From Blastocatellia bacterium AA13 (lineage in GTDB: Bacteria; Acidobacteriota; Blastocatellia; UBA7656): a DNA stretch of 64,000 nt. Each line of letters starts with the position of its first letter. Position 1 is the first letter of the stretch. Location: the NCBI GenBank assembly GCA_003222245.1, contig QHVH01000002.1, positions 1-64,000 of the forward strand, read 5' to 3'. A program made the position numbers and the translations under genes. Positions 1 to 11,000 of the stretch are shown here, one piece after another. The notes below the pieces were generated by a model. That model was not told the DNA's origin. It saw only the letters and a program-made list of their open reading frames with translations, and searched no databases.

Positions 1-134
1 TTTACGGGCACTTCTCTATAAGGCAATCGAATGAGAAGCATGGTTTTGGCTACGAAGGCGGCGGTGCTGAAAGCGAGGAATTCAGCCTGCCGGAATTTTT
101 GTTTGGGAGGAGCCTGGGTTTGAATCTCTAACAT
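1..134 (-). CDS. 5' end of an unrecognised gene (truncated by window edge)
   Basis: The minus strand opens with an ATG at 132-134 and reads 44 codons without a stop into the window edge. The visible N-terminus is MLEIQTQAPPKQKF, then a more hydrophobic stretch (residues about 18-38) ending in RLPYREVPV. A weak AAGGA lies about 10 bases upstream of the ATG. The start of a membrane or membrane-associated protein is possible, but too little is visible to name a family. Codon use resembles the neighbouring genes. Confidence 0.5.
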   Translation of the reverse strand, partial: MLEIQTQAPPKQKFRQAEFLAFSTAAFVAKTMLLIRLPYREVPV

Positions 135-541
135 TGTCTTCTGTCCTTGAATTCTGTTATTCGATTGTTTTCGTGTTCCTTGAAATTGCCGTCGAAGTTG
201 TTATGAATCGCGCGGCGAGCCCAACCGCGAAAGTCTCCGACTGATTAGATCATATCTCGAAACCTGGAAAATAGAATCACCTGTCTAGAATATCTTGCAG
301 TGGGTACGCGTCACTTGTCACTCTTGAATACTTTGATTCTCAGGTGTTGTTTAATCCACTTGAAGAAGAGTTCACCGGCCATCGACTGCTATAGAGTTTT
401 GCGATGGCCAGAGGTGAAAGAGCAAAAGCTGTTGGTCAAAAAAGACAGGCCGTTTGCCGGGCTCGGGTCGTGGAAGTGTATACGGCGAAATTCGGATCAC
501 CGGTTACAGAGGAGGGGGTTGTGGCTGCCAAGAGTGCCTAT
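135..541. other. Intergenic region, no convincing gene
   Basis: About 400 bases lie between the divergently placed truncated gene and the 3' end of the EVE-domain gene. The right part contains a 53-codon plus-strand ORF (404-565) that runs into the antisense of the EVE gene and has no ribosome binding site. I see no tRNA, no strong terminator and no clear promoter. Confidence 0.4.
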
Positions 542-976
542 CTACAGACCGGCGAGCTCAGTTAGCTTCTTCCACTCGCGATCGTTAATCGGCATAACTG
601 AGAGTCTGGGCATTCTGACGAGCGGTGATTCGGACATCTCTTTCAGTGCTTTGATCTCGCTGAGCGGCACAGGACGACGCGCGGCTTTCTTTGGCTTGAT
701 ATCGAAAACGGCGAGCTTTACATCGTTTTGTTTAGGATCGGGGTAGGGATCGCTGGCGGCTTCGGCGAGCCCGGTGACCGCTTTCTCGTCTCCGGTGTGA
801 TAGACAAGCACGGAGTCGCCCTTCTTGATTGAGCGAATATGTTTCAGCGCGAGATTGTTGGTAACGCCGTCCCAGATCGTCTTGCCGTCTCTCTGTAGAT
901 CCGAATAGCTGTAGCAATCAGGTTCGGTCTTTACCAACCATCGGCTGCGCGTCGATTCACTATTTTTAGTCGGCAT
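542..976 (-). CDS. EVE domain-containing protein
   Basis: A 144-residue protein matching the EVE (PUA-like) fold of the THYN1 family. Family hallmarks are present: an opening RWLVKTEPDCYSYSDL, the WDGVTNNLALKHIRS segment, a KKGDSVLVYHTGDEKAVTG strand and a basic RRPVPLSEIKAL helix near the C-terminus. Length is normal for the family. EVE proteins are thought to bind modified bases in DNA or RNA; no catalytic residues are known. I chose the ATG at 974-976 because GGAG sits 7 bases upstream; a GTG directly before it is in frame. It is a single gene on the same strand as, and downstream of, the E1/aconitase pair, separated by 56 bases, so it could be co-transcribed with them. Specific substrate unknown. 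Confidence 0.85.
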   Translation of the reverse strand: MPTKNSESTRSRWLVKTEPDCYSYSDLQRDGKTIWDGVTNNLALKHIRSIKKGDSVLVYHTGDEKAVTGLAEAASDPYPDPKQNDVKLAVFDIKPKKAARRPVPLSEIKALKEMSESPLVRMPRLSVMPINDREWKKLTELAGL

Positions 977-1032
977 CACTCGTCTCCATCAGCGGCGGGC
1001 CCGCAAGCTCTTAACTGGAAACCTTCTGAATC

Positions 1033-3159
<2,127 letters not shown>

Positions 3160-3199
3160 CGCTTGGCTCCGTCGGGTTTGAACCCGTTCTATTCTCGTC

Positions 3200-5212
3200 T
3201 TAATTTATTGATGCGGCCGAAGCGGGGCGGTATTCGGTGATATGACCCGCAATGGCCGACGCCGCGACGGTATATGGAGAGGCCAGGTACATCTGACCGG
3301 GCCCGCTGCGGCCGGGGAAGTTTCGATTCTGAGCGCTGATCACTACCTGCTCTTTCAACGTGCTGACGCCGGGCCCCGCGTTTATGCACGCCCCGCAGCT
3401 CGGCTCGATAACCGTTGCGCCGACTTCTTGAAAGACCTGAATATAGCCCTTGTCTTCGCAGTGCTTTCTTACTTCCTGTGAACCAAATTGTATGAAGCAA
3501 TTCACACCGGCGTGAACTCGCTGGCCTCGCGCCAATGCATCGCGAAATACTCGAGCGTACATATCCATATCTTCTATCTTGCCGGCGGTGCACGATCCAC
3601 CGTAGGCGATATCGATCTTGACCGGGCTCGGCAGCTCATCGACGAACAAGCCGTTTCCGGGATCGCCGGGAGAGGCGATCATCGGTCTCAACGAACCCGC
3701 ATCGATCTCAATCGTGGAAGCGTATTCAGCATCCGGATCGCTGCTCATGCCCTGGCAAAGAGCCTCCGCTTGAATCCGGCTGAGCCCGCGCTCGACCAGG
3801 AACTCGATTGTCTTTTCATCGGCGGCGATTATTCCGGTGAAGCCGCCGACTTCAGCAGCCATATTGGTCATCGTGGCGCGCTCGTCGATTCCCAGAGCGG
3901 CTACGGCTTCTCCAGTGTATTCGATGATCTTTCCGATGGCGTCGCCGCTGCGAACCATTTCGGTGCGAAGGATGGCCAGCATGAAGTCCTTGGCGGTGAC
4001 GTTATCCGGCTTGCGGCCGGTCACATTCACTCGAACCTGTTCCGGAACCTTCACGCGAACGTCTTTGGTGATCCAGGAGTTGAAAATATCGGTCGTACCG
4101 ACTCCGAACGCTACGCAAGCCATCGCGCCGGCGTGAGGAGTGTGCGAGTCGGATCCTATGATGACCTGTCCCGGCAGCGCATAGTCCTGAAGTATGAGGC
4201 TGTGACAAATCGCCTCCGATCCCTTTCGATCCGTCAGCTCGCCGTGCAATCGAATGCCTTGCTTTCGAGCGAAATCGTCCTGCTTGGCTTTTAGCTGACC
4301 GGCCAGATCCAGCAGCCCCATCGCCCTTCGCTCAGGCGGCATCACGTCGTCAAGAAACGTCAGGTGATCTCGGAAGAAGTAAATGGATGACGGATCGTTT
4401 ACCGGCTCGTCTCCGACAAGCTGCTCGTAGAAGATGGCCGCCATCGGCGTCACGTATTCGTGGCTGAAGCGGATGTCGGTGCGAACGAAACCGCTGTCTC
4501 CGGGCTTTACGGCTGTCACTCCGGTCTGATCCTTTGAGAGGTTGGTAACGAAGTGTGCCGCGAATATTTTTTCGGCAAGCGTCATCGGACGTTTGCCGGT
4601 GTTTATAGGCGGAACAGCGGCCTTGCCCTGAAGCCTCGCGATGTTGAAGGCAAACAGCCCTCCGTACTCGATGATCTGGCGAGTGATTTCGTCTTCGCCT
4701 CTGGTGAATTCGTCAAGGGTGATGGAATGTCCGGCGGCAATCTTCTTGAGGATCTCAAAGTCGGTAGAAGTCAGCAGCCCAAGGTTCTGGCAGTTCTGTT
4801 TATAAATTCTTTCGATGTTCTCGGCTACGACGAGCTTGATGCCGGCGGCGATCTCGGCGTAGGGAGATTGCTCGCGGCTCGATCCCTTGCCTCGCCTCTT
4901 GCCCGAAACTGATATTGCGAAGCCGCCGTTTTTGACGGAGCCTCTTTGGATTGGAAACTCGTCTCCGCACTTGAGCCCGAGATAGACGAATTCGCCCAGC
5001 TTCTCATCGAAGTAGTAACAGATGTAGGCCGGTGTAATTTCGTCGGTAGAGATGTCGTTTCTGAGAGGTGGAATGTTCGCGGGATCGAGATCGTGACCCT
5101 CGAGCTGGCTTCTTATCAATGCTGCGTCTTCGGTCAGGAATAAGATTCTACCTTCGAGGATGACTTCTTCGGGTCGTTTGTCGACCTTGCGCCGGAGCAG
5201 GCTCTCAATCAT
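3200..5212 (-). CDS. Aconitase-family hydratase with N-terminal swivel domain
   Basis: A 670-residue [4Fe-4S] hydro-lyase of the aconitase/isopropylmalate dehydratase superfamily, predicted to interconvert citrate and isocitrate or a related substrate. The domain order is unusual: the LeuD-like swivel domain comes first, with its [14 protein letters not shown] loop at about 107-120, and the LeuC-like three-domain core follows, with [10 protein letters not shown] and the cluster cysteines C541 (GSCTAGK), C606 and C609 (SCGAC). This order recalls AcnB without its HEAT-like N-terminal domain and is the reverse of AcnA. The ORF is open 34 codons further upstream, but the ATG at 5210-5212 has GAGGAG about 7 bases before it and starts the alignable protein. 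It is likely first in a two-gene unit with the E1 gene. Isopropylmalate, homoaconitate or methylaconitate activity is possible. Confidence 0.85.
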   Translation of the reverse strand: MIESLLRRKVDKRPEEVILEGRILFLTEDAALIRSQLEGHDLDPANIPPLRNDISTDEITPAYICYYFDEKLGEFVYLGLKCGDEFPIQRGSVKNGGFAISVSGKRRGKGSSREQSPYAEIAAGIKLVVAENIERIYKQNCQNLGLLTSTDFEILKKIAAGHSITLDEFTRGEDEITRQIIEYGGLFAFNIARLQGKAAVPPINTGKRPMTLAEKIFAAHFVTNLSKDQTGVTAVKPGDSGFVRTDIRFSHEYVTPMAAIFYEQLVGDEPVNDPSSIYFFRDHLTFLDDVMPPERRAMGLLDLAGQLKAKQDDFARKQGIRLHGELTDRKGSEAICHSLILQDYALPGQVIIGSDSHTPHAGAMACVAFGVGTTDIFNSWITKDVRVKVPEQVRVNVTGRKPDNVTAKDFMLAILRTEMVRSGDAIGKIIEYTGEAVAALGIDERATMTNMAAEVGGFTGIIAADEKTIEFLVERGLSRIQAEALCQGMSSDPDAEYASTIEIDAGSLRPMIASPGDPGNGLFVDELPSPVKIDIAYGGSCTAGKIEDMDMYARVFRDALARGQRVHAGVNCFIQFGSQEVRKHCEDKGYIQVFQEVGATVIEPSCGACINAGPGVSTLKEQVVISAQNRNFPGRSGPGQMYLASPYTVAASAIAGHITEYRPASAASIN

Positions 5213-5423
5213 CAACGTCTCCTCTTGGGCAATAGAATTGATGCAGCAATCCAGAAATCTGGAAGCACATTCTACCTTGATAGGTGATTGTTTTTCAAAA
5301 TCGCAGACCGGCATGGGGGATTTGAGCCCGAGACAAGATGAGATGGCTCAAGTTCGAAACTGTGGTGAGCGACTGTAGTGAGCGCCGCAATATTTCGGGC
5401 GGACTCTTGTTCTTTGCAATAAT

Positions 5424-5487
5424 AACGCCGAAGACGCGCGGTGTAAGAGCCGGCGGCTGATTGGCTAATAACCGCGCCTTCGGCGTT
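5424..5487. repeat. Long GC-rich inverted repeat in the 5213-5628 spacer
   Basis: The arms AACGCCGAAG-ac-GCGCGGT (5424-5442) and ACCGCGC-CTTCGGCGTT (5471-5487) pair over 17 bases with one two-base bulge, around a loop of about 28 bases. On the plus strand the stem is followed by TT; on the minus strand by TTATTATTG. It lies downstream of the GG..SR repeat gene and upstream of aconitase, so it could end transcription of the former or be a structured leader of the latter. The rest of the 416-base spacer holds one more inverted repeat (5541-5586) and no gene. Confidence 0.6.
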
Positions 5488-5540
5488 TTGAGGTTGAACT
5501 TATTTGCCCCGACTTTTGGCGCCTTCCGAGCAGAGCCATG

Positions 5541-5586
5541 CGGATATCAGGGCATCACTGATACCAATGCCGCACCCTGATATCCG
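5541..5586. repeat. Perfect 12-bp inverted repeat
   Basis: CGGATATCAGGG (5541-5552) is followed 22 bases later by its exact reverse complement CCCTGATATCCG (5575-5586). No T-tract follows on either strand, so a classical terminator is doubtful. It lies 42 bases past the stop of the minus-strand repeat protein. A dispersed palindromic element or a protein binding site are alternatives. Confidence 0.55.
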
Positions 5587-5628
5587 ATGCTTGGATCGCT
5601 CCGCAGCACGCGTTTTCACTGCCAGGAA

Positions 5629-6129
5629 TCATCTCAGATTCCCGCGTGATCTGGTTGTCGACTTTTTACCAGGTTTCGTCGCGCTCTTCTTTTGAGATAC
5701 GACTTTGTTTCGAGAGCTGTTTATCTGACTGCCGCCCCTTTTCTTATCGGCGGACTTCCTTCCGGTCTTTGAACTGGTTGAGCGCGAGCCGTCTACCTGA
5801 TTGCCGCCTCTGGTTGTGTCTTTTGATTGCTTGCCGGTAGAGCTCTCCCGCGAACCTGATCCTCGAGCGCCGTCTACCTGACTGCCGCCTCGGTTTGTAC
5901 CTTTCGATTGCTTGCTCGACGATTGTGATCGCGACTTGGATATGCGTGAGCTGTCTCGCAGGTTGCCGCCGCCGCTCGAAACGGGACGTTGTTCCTGAAG
6001 AGCTGTTAAAGGGGTAGGCTCGCCTCGGGAGCTGTTTTTTGGATCACCGCCCCTCATTTCGCTTTCCAAAGCTGCACTCTGCATCTTGATGACGATCTGT
6101 CGCGACTTGTCGTTCTGGATTCCCCCCAT
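5629..6129 (-). CDS. Basic low-complexity protein with six GG..SR repeats
   Basis: A 166-residue protein, rich in Ser, Arg, Lys, Gly and Gln, that I cannot assign to a family. Six copies of a short motif of the form GG-x-x-x-x-x-[SA]-R begin at residues 2, 27, 54, 81, 108 and 132, spaced 24-27 residues apart: GGIQNDKSR, GGDPKNSSR, GGNLRDSSR, GGSQVDGAR, GGNQVDGSR, GGSQINSSR. Linkers are Ser/Lys-rich (SKQSKGTNR, GKQSKDTTR). There is no signal peptide, membrane segment or cysteine; it should be disordered and may bind nucleic acid or a partner through the repeats. The ATG at 6127-6129 has AAAAGGAG 8-10 bases upstream; an upstream extension is possible but poorly supported. It lies 128 bases downstream of the anti-sigma-like gene, same strand. 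Confidence 0.65.
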   Translation of the reverse strand: MGGIQNDKSRQIVIKMQSAALESEMRGGDPKNSSRGEPTPLTALQEQRPVSSGGGNLRDSSRISKSRSQSSSKQSKGTNRGGSQVDGARGSGSRESSTGKQSKDTTRGGNQVDGSRSTSSKTGRKSADKKRGGSQINSSRNKVVSQKKSATKPGKKSTTRSRGNLR

Positions 6130-6257
6130 TGTGTGTCTCCTTTTTTTTGATCTACGGAGTACTTCAGATTGGTTGCCAATAACCTCGCTGCTTACAATTC
6201 CCACTTGTACGTGAGGCTATTTTGGAAAAAATTACATGAAAATTTAAGAGACGCGGA

Positions 6258-7205
6258 TTATTTTTGAAGGGTGAATTGATATGTATGGGCAATTTCTCTC
6301 TCGCCGGTCGCGCGCGCGCCTTCGAGATCGATGACATACAAGCCGGCTTCGAGAGTTTGCGCCGGCAAATTGACCGTGATAACCAGGCCATCTCGCCCAT
6401 GGACCGGCTTGAGGCCCGCTTTCGAGAAATTAAATCGAGAGTCCGAGGGGCGTCTGACCGTAACATTGTAAGAGTCATAATCGGGTCTTGAAACAACGAG
6501 ACTAATCTTTAGCCAGGCCGTAGAGGAGGTGAGAGAAACGGCCTTGCCTCCACTCGCTCCTCTCTCGGTGTTTGGCTTGAGCCGCAACGACGCTATAAAG
6601 GTCGGAGGCGCCGGCTGCTGAACGGATCTGGGTTCCTGTGGGTGTGGTTGATTTTTGTCGTCCTGATTTTTATTAGAGCCCTGTTGGCTCTCCAGATGTT
6701 TTTGCAATTCGCGTTCGCGCTCTTCGAGCTCGATGCGAGCCTGAGTTTCCGCGGCCAGACGATTTCTTCTGAAAAGGTATCCACCGAGCAGAATCACCGA
6801 GATCAACAGGACTATTATGGCTATCGAAGCGGCCCGCGCCGGAGTCACTGAATAGAAAGGGAACCCGCGCAATCGGGCGGGACCGTGTGTCGGCGATATA
6901 TGGATTGGGGCCTTTCTTGCCGGCAGTGAATCCGAGCAGATAATGAGGCGCTTCGCGAAGTCGATTTTTTCGCGATTTTCAGGCCGATTTGCATATTGAG
7001 TCTCAAAGAGTTCTCGGATCTCACCAGGAAGCTGGTCGCGCAGGTAGTCCTCAATTAGTTCTTCTTCAATGGCTTCCAGATGTTCGAAGGCGTCGTGATC
7101 CGAGAGATAATTCTCCTCGAACCGTTCGGCTTCTTCCTCTGTAAGCTGCTTGAGGAGATAGCTAACCGCCTCATTGTATTCCGCATCCGCTGAGCTGCTT
7201 TGCAC
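6258..7205 (-). CDS. Single-pass membrane protein, putative anti-sigma factor
   Basis: About 315 residues. The cytoplasmic N-terminus (about 1-115) is acidic and helical (AVSYLLKQLTEEEAERFEENY) and resembles the sigma-binding domains of acidobacterial anti-sigma-like proteins but lacks the HxxxCxxC zinc motif. One transmembrane helix lies at about 123-145, followed by a charged helix and a Gln/Pro-rich linker, then a C-terminal domain of about 110 residues with beta-sandwich-like alternation outside the membrane. It is third in a minus-strand set after the TPR-CHAT and sigma genes, 108 bases after the sigma stop. I chose the GTG at 7203-7205 because GGAG lies 6 bases upstream; a TTG start seven codons earlier (7226) is possible. 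The anti-sigma role is inferred from topology and neighbourhood. Confidence 0.7.
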   Translation of the reverse strand: MQSSSADAEYNEAVSYLLKQLTEEEAERFEENYLSDHDAFEHLEAIEEELIEDYLRDQLPGEIRELFETQYANRPENREKIDFAKRLIICSDSLPARKAPIHISPTHGPARLRGFPFYSVTPARAASIAIIVLLISVILLGGYLFRRNRLAAETQARIELEERERELQKHLESQQGSNKNQDDKNQPHPQEPRSVQQPAPPTFIASLRLKPNTERGASGGKAVSLTSSTAWLKISLVVSRPDYDSYNVTVRRPSDSRFNFSKAGLKPVHGRDGLVITVNLPAQTLEAGLYVIDLEGARATGEREIAHTYQFTLQK

Positions 7206-7313
7206 TACAAACTCCAAATGCTGCAAAGGCTGAAGCCCCTGCTATTTCGATTTACTTCTCCCGGTAAATGGCTCTGCACTGCATCCCCTCATCTATTAGT
7301 GACTGAAACGGCG

Positions 7314-7940
7314 CTAAATTTCATATGCATTCGGATCTCTCGAGCAAGCCTCGACGCATTTTTTCAATTTCTCACGCAGGCGATGAACCTTTACTCTCAC
7401 GTTCTTGAGTGTAGTTCCAAGAACACGCGCGAGGTGTTCCCTGTTCGCTCCTATACTATAGTCTTTGAGGAGCTGACGATCTTCATCGCCCAACTGATCG
7501 AGGCACCATTCCATGCGCTCGAGCTTTTGACGCTCGATTTCGATTTCCGCCTCTGTTCTGAACGGATCACATGAGGGTTCTTGACCCGCCGGCAGATCAG
7601 TCAGACTCGAAGGTTGCTTGTTTAGTGACGTCCAATGCTCTTTGAGTATCATTCGGGCGACTCCGAAGCAAAAGGCCCCGATGTTCCTGATCTCTTCGCC
7701 TTCGACCAGCTTTCCGGAGACGCGTGTGAAGGTTTTGTCGGCCAGGTCTTCGGGCGTCAAGCATTCGCGGTGCCTAAAATAAGAGATCAGCCTTTGACGG
7801 AGCTCCTCATATCTGATCCCCGCCTGCTCGCGATTAGAATCAAGCATCAAGAGCAAGCTGTTGAAGCCGTCTGATCCGGTCGCCTCCTGGCCGCTCACGC
7901 TCTGTCCGATATTCTTCTTCGTATCGTATCCTCGATTCAA
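7314..7940 (-). CDS. ECF-like RNA polymerase sigma factor
   Basis: A 208-residue sigma-70 family protein with region 2 (about 40-105: RYEELRQRLISYF, DLADKTFTRV, GVARMILKEHW) and region 4 (about 140-195: CLDQLGDEDRQLLKDYSIG, then the HTH NREHLARVLGTTLKNVRVKVHRLREKL, abbreviated here as its start and end). There is no region 1 or 3, as in ECF sigma factors. It would redirect RNA polymerase to a small regulon. It sits between the TPR-CHAT gene (66 bases upstream) and the anti-sigma-like membrane protein, suggesting a membrane-regulated switch. The start is uncertain: a TTG at 7938-7940 gives the full length, GTG or ATG codons at residues 15 and 32 are alternatives, and none has a good ribosome site. 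Confidence 0.85.
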   Translation of the reverse strand: MNRGYDTKKNIGQSVSGQEATGSDGFNSLLLMLDSNREQAGIRYEELRQRLISYFRHRECLTPEDLADKTFTRVSGKLVEGEEIRNIGAFCFGVARMILKEHWTSLNKQPSSLTDLPAGQEPSCDPFRTEAEIEIERQKLERMEWCLDQLGDEDRQLLKDYSIGANREHLARVLGTTLKNVRVKVHRLREKLKKCVEACSRDPNAYEI

Positions 7941-8006
7941 TAGACTTTTCGGCTGAGCCGCTGGCTATGGCTTCACCGATCCGGCGCTGACACAAGCGCC
8001 TGGATC

Positions 8007-11000
8007 CTATCTCCAGTCTCCGTGCAGTACGAAACCCGCCCAATAGTAGGGCGCGCGCCATCTCGGCTGATCTCGAATTATCATCTGGGCGCGCCTAAGC
8101 GCCTGGGCCGCGGTCATTCGTTGCTTCAGCATGCCCTCGTAGAAGTTCTTCATCAGTTCTTTAGTAGCCTCGTCGTCCACGCTCCACAGGCTGGCGATGA
8201 CTCGAGACGCTCCGGCGTACATGAACCCGCGAGTCAATCCCAGCAGTCCTTCTCCAGCGCTTTCTTTGCCCAGAGCTGTTTTGCAGGCGCTGAGCACGGC
8301 CAGATTAGCCTTGAGTTTCATGCCGTATATCTCGTTCAGCTTGAGGGAGCCGTCTACCGCTTGTCCTTTTTCGTCTACTTGCGACAACACTATTTGGGAG
8401 AGTCCGGGCTGCTCGCTGTTTACTAATGCATGCGTAGCAAAGTGCAATATCCCGCATCGCTCTAAGGCAGCGCTGAGCGCGGCTCGCTTGCTCGCCTGGA
8501 CCCCCAGGAAAAGCAGGCGATCGCCGGCGGGCACGAATTGCGCTATGTCCTCGGCTTCCTTGCGCGAAAAAGGAAGTGGCGCAAAATAAACAGGGCCAAA
8601 CGCGCCATCCTTTTCACCAACGCGCGGCTTCAATCGGTTGCGGTTTGTACGCGGGCCTCGGTCTTGCGCGTTCTCCGCGCTCTCATCGTTTGGTCGGAGA
8701 TAGTGAGCGTCGAACACGGGGTCCGCAAAAATGGCTATCGTTTTCGAGGCGCCGGTCCGGTTCGCGGCTTCCGCGCGCAATGCGGCGAGAACGGAAGCAG
8801 AAGGAACGTTCACGATTTCGTGATTCATTATCAGCGGCGTGCTCTCGGCGGAAGATGAGCTTTTCTTCGAGGGATCGGGAAGCGCCGAAAAAGGAACAGA
8901 CTGCAAAGGCCCGTCGGCTACTATGACGAGGCGTTTGTTTCCTAATTGATCCGCTACCGGTCCCAGGATGAGGCGACTCAGTTTATTGAGAGCCGAAGGA
9001 TTTTGCTGTTTTGATGCCTCTGATTGCTTCCGCGTGGGAGAAGGCTCATCATCAGGAGATATGGATATTGACGCGCGCGAGCTTTCTACAAGATCTCTAA
9101 TCGTCTTCTTGCCAGGAAGATCGATGAACTGTGAAGAATCGCGTGTCGCTGCCCACAGATAACTGTGCTCGTCTCCAAGGCAATATTCGAGAAGCATAGT
9201 GTCGGCATCAAGGACCTGGCTCTGAATTTCGGAAAGGCTTAAAGCTCTTGGCTTGGTAATCGCGGCATAGCGCGGGTTTGCCGCTTGAATTTTGGATTGG
9301 AGGTTATAGTATTCCGAGGCAAGCTTGCTCATCTCTGCTTTTACTGCTTTGACTTCCTGAGGATGTGGTTTACCAGAAAGAAATCCGCTGAGCCGGGCTG
9401 CATCGAAGCTCAACCTGTTTCGAAGCGTCTGTTCTTGCTCGAGCAAATCCGCGGCGACCGGGTTTCGAACATCGCTTTGCGCTTCGCGGAGAGCATCGAG
9501 CAAGCCGCGCGCTCGGCTTTTCTCATTTTCCTCGAAAGCCAAGGCTGCGTAACCAGCTGCCGGACTTCGATGATGCATGCGCATGAGAACATCTATATAC
9601 GACTCATAATGTATATGAGCTGACGCGAAGTAGGATGTGCGAAATTCGCGGCCAAATACCTTGGTCCTTCGCTCTTCGATTAAGCCGATCAGTGACTTTG
9701 CTGCGTCATAGGCGCCATCGAGATCGCCCAGGTTGGTTCTAACTCGCACTATATTGTGAAGAGCCTTAACGACGCCATCACCACTTTCGACCTTTTGAAA
9801 GAACTTGAGGGCGCTCGAGTAGTTCAAAAGAGCAGCTCGAGGATCTTTGAGGTTTTCGTTTGCTTTTCCTATGGCGTTAAGGCTGTAGGCTTGGCCTCGA
9901 AGATCATTCAATGCAGTCTCCCGTGTAAGAGACTGATTGAAATAACGAAGCGCGATGCGACTCTGACCGAGTTGATCATAAGATTCTCCGATGTCGCTCA
10001 AGGTGTGAGCTGCGATCCATTGGCTGTGAATTGATGTCGAAAGTTCAAGCCGCTTTTTGAATCTCGGCAAAGCTTTGTCCGCATCGCCCATCTCCATATA
10101 AACGTTTCCAATACAGCCAATCGTAAGGCTCTCATAATCGCGCTCGCCGATCTCCTGAAATATTTGGAGGGCCTCGTCGTAAGCTTCGAGAGATTGTTCA
10201 TATTGTCCAAGGTCCGAAAGAACATTGGCAATGCCGTTGTCTACGACACCCTCGCCATAACGATTGCCTATCTTCTGGAAGATTGCCTTGGAGCTATTAT
10301 GAAACTCGAGCGCTTGAGTCTTTTCTCCGAGCACCGATTTGACCAATCCAATTACCGTCAGGTTCAGACCTCGCAGCCGTTCGTCACCAATTTCGGTAGC
10401 TAAAGCAAGTGAACTCTGAAAGAGATCCAGAGCCTTAATCGGATCGCCGAGATCCTCCGTCGTATAGCCGAGGTTCATCAGGGTTTCCGACTGCCCACGG
10501 CGATCATGCAGCGCCTGAAAGAGCGACAGTGCCTCGTACAGTATCGCTGCCGCGTTGACCATAGAGCCCGTTGAATAATTTTGAAGGCCGATGCTGTTCA
10601 GCGAGGCGGCAAGCCCATGCTGATTGCCGGTCTTTCGGCTGAGATTGCGCGCCCGAGTGCTCCACGGAAGACTCGCGCGGAGCTTACCGAGATCGATCAG
10701 AACAAGGCTAATACCGTTCAATGCCTTTATCTGAAGAGAGCTGTCTTTCGCTCTGACGCTCAGCCTCAACGCCTCACGATATTTGATAAGAGCTTTACGA
10801 TTCTCACTCAGGTAATAGAGGACATCCGCCGCGCCGAGCTTTGCGAGCAACTGGCCTTCAACATCACCGGCTCTGCGCGAGTAAGCGCCTGATTCCTCAT
10901 AATTCGAAAGCGCGCCTCTAAGCGAATCCGCGGTCCAGGCGCTCCGCAGGCGGTCCGCGTTTTGAAGCGATCTTTCCGCGCTCAACCTGAGATCGTCTCG

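Noticed and set aside
404-565. 53-codon ORF, MARGERAKAVGQ...
   Set aside because: It has no ribosome site, its end lies antisense to the EVE-domain gene, and the product is not recognised.
3488-4294. 268-codon ORF opposite aconitase
   Set aside because: Antisense shadow of a clearly conserved gene; no start signal and no domain.
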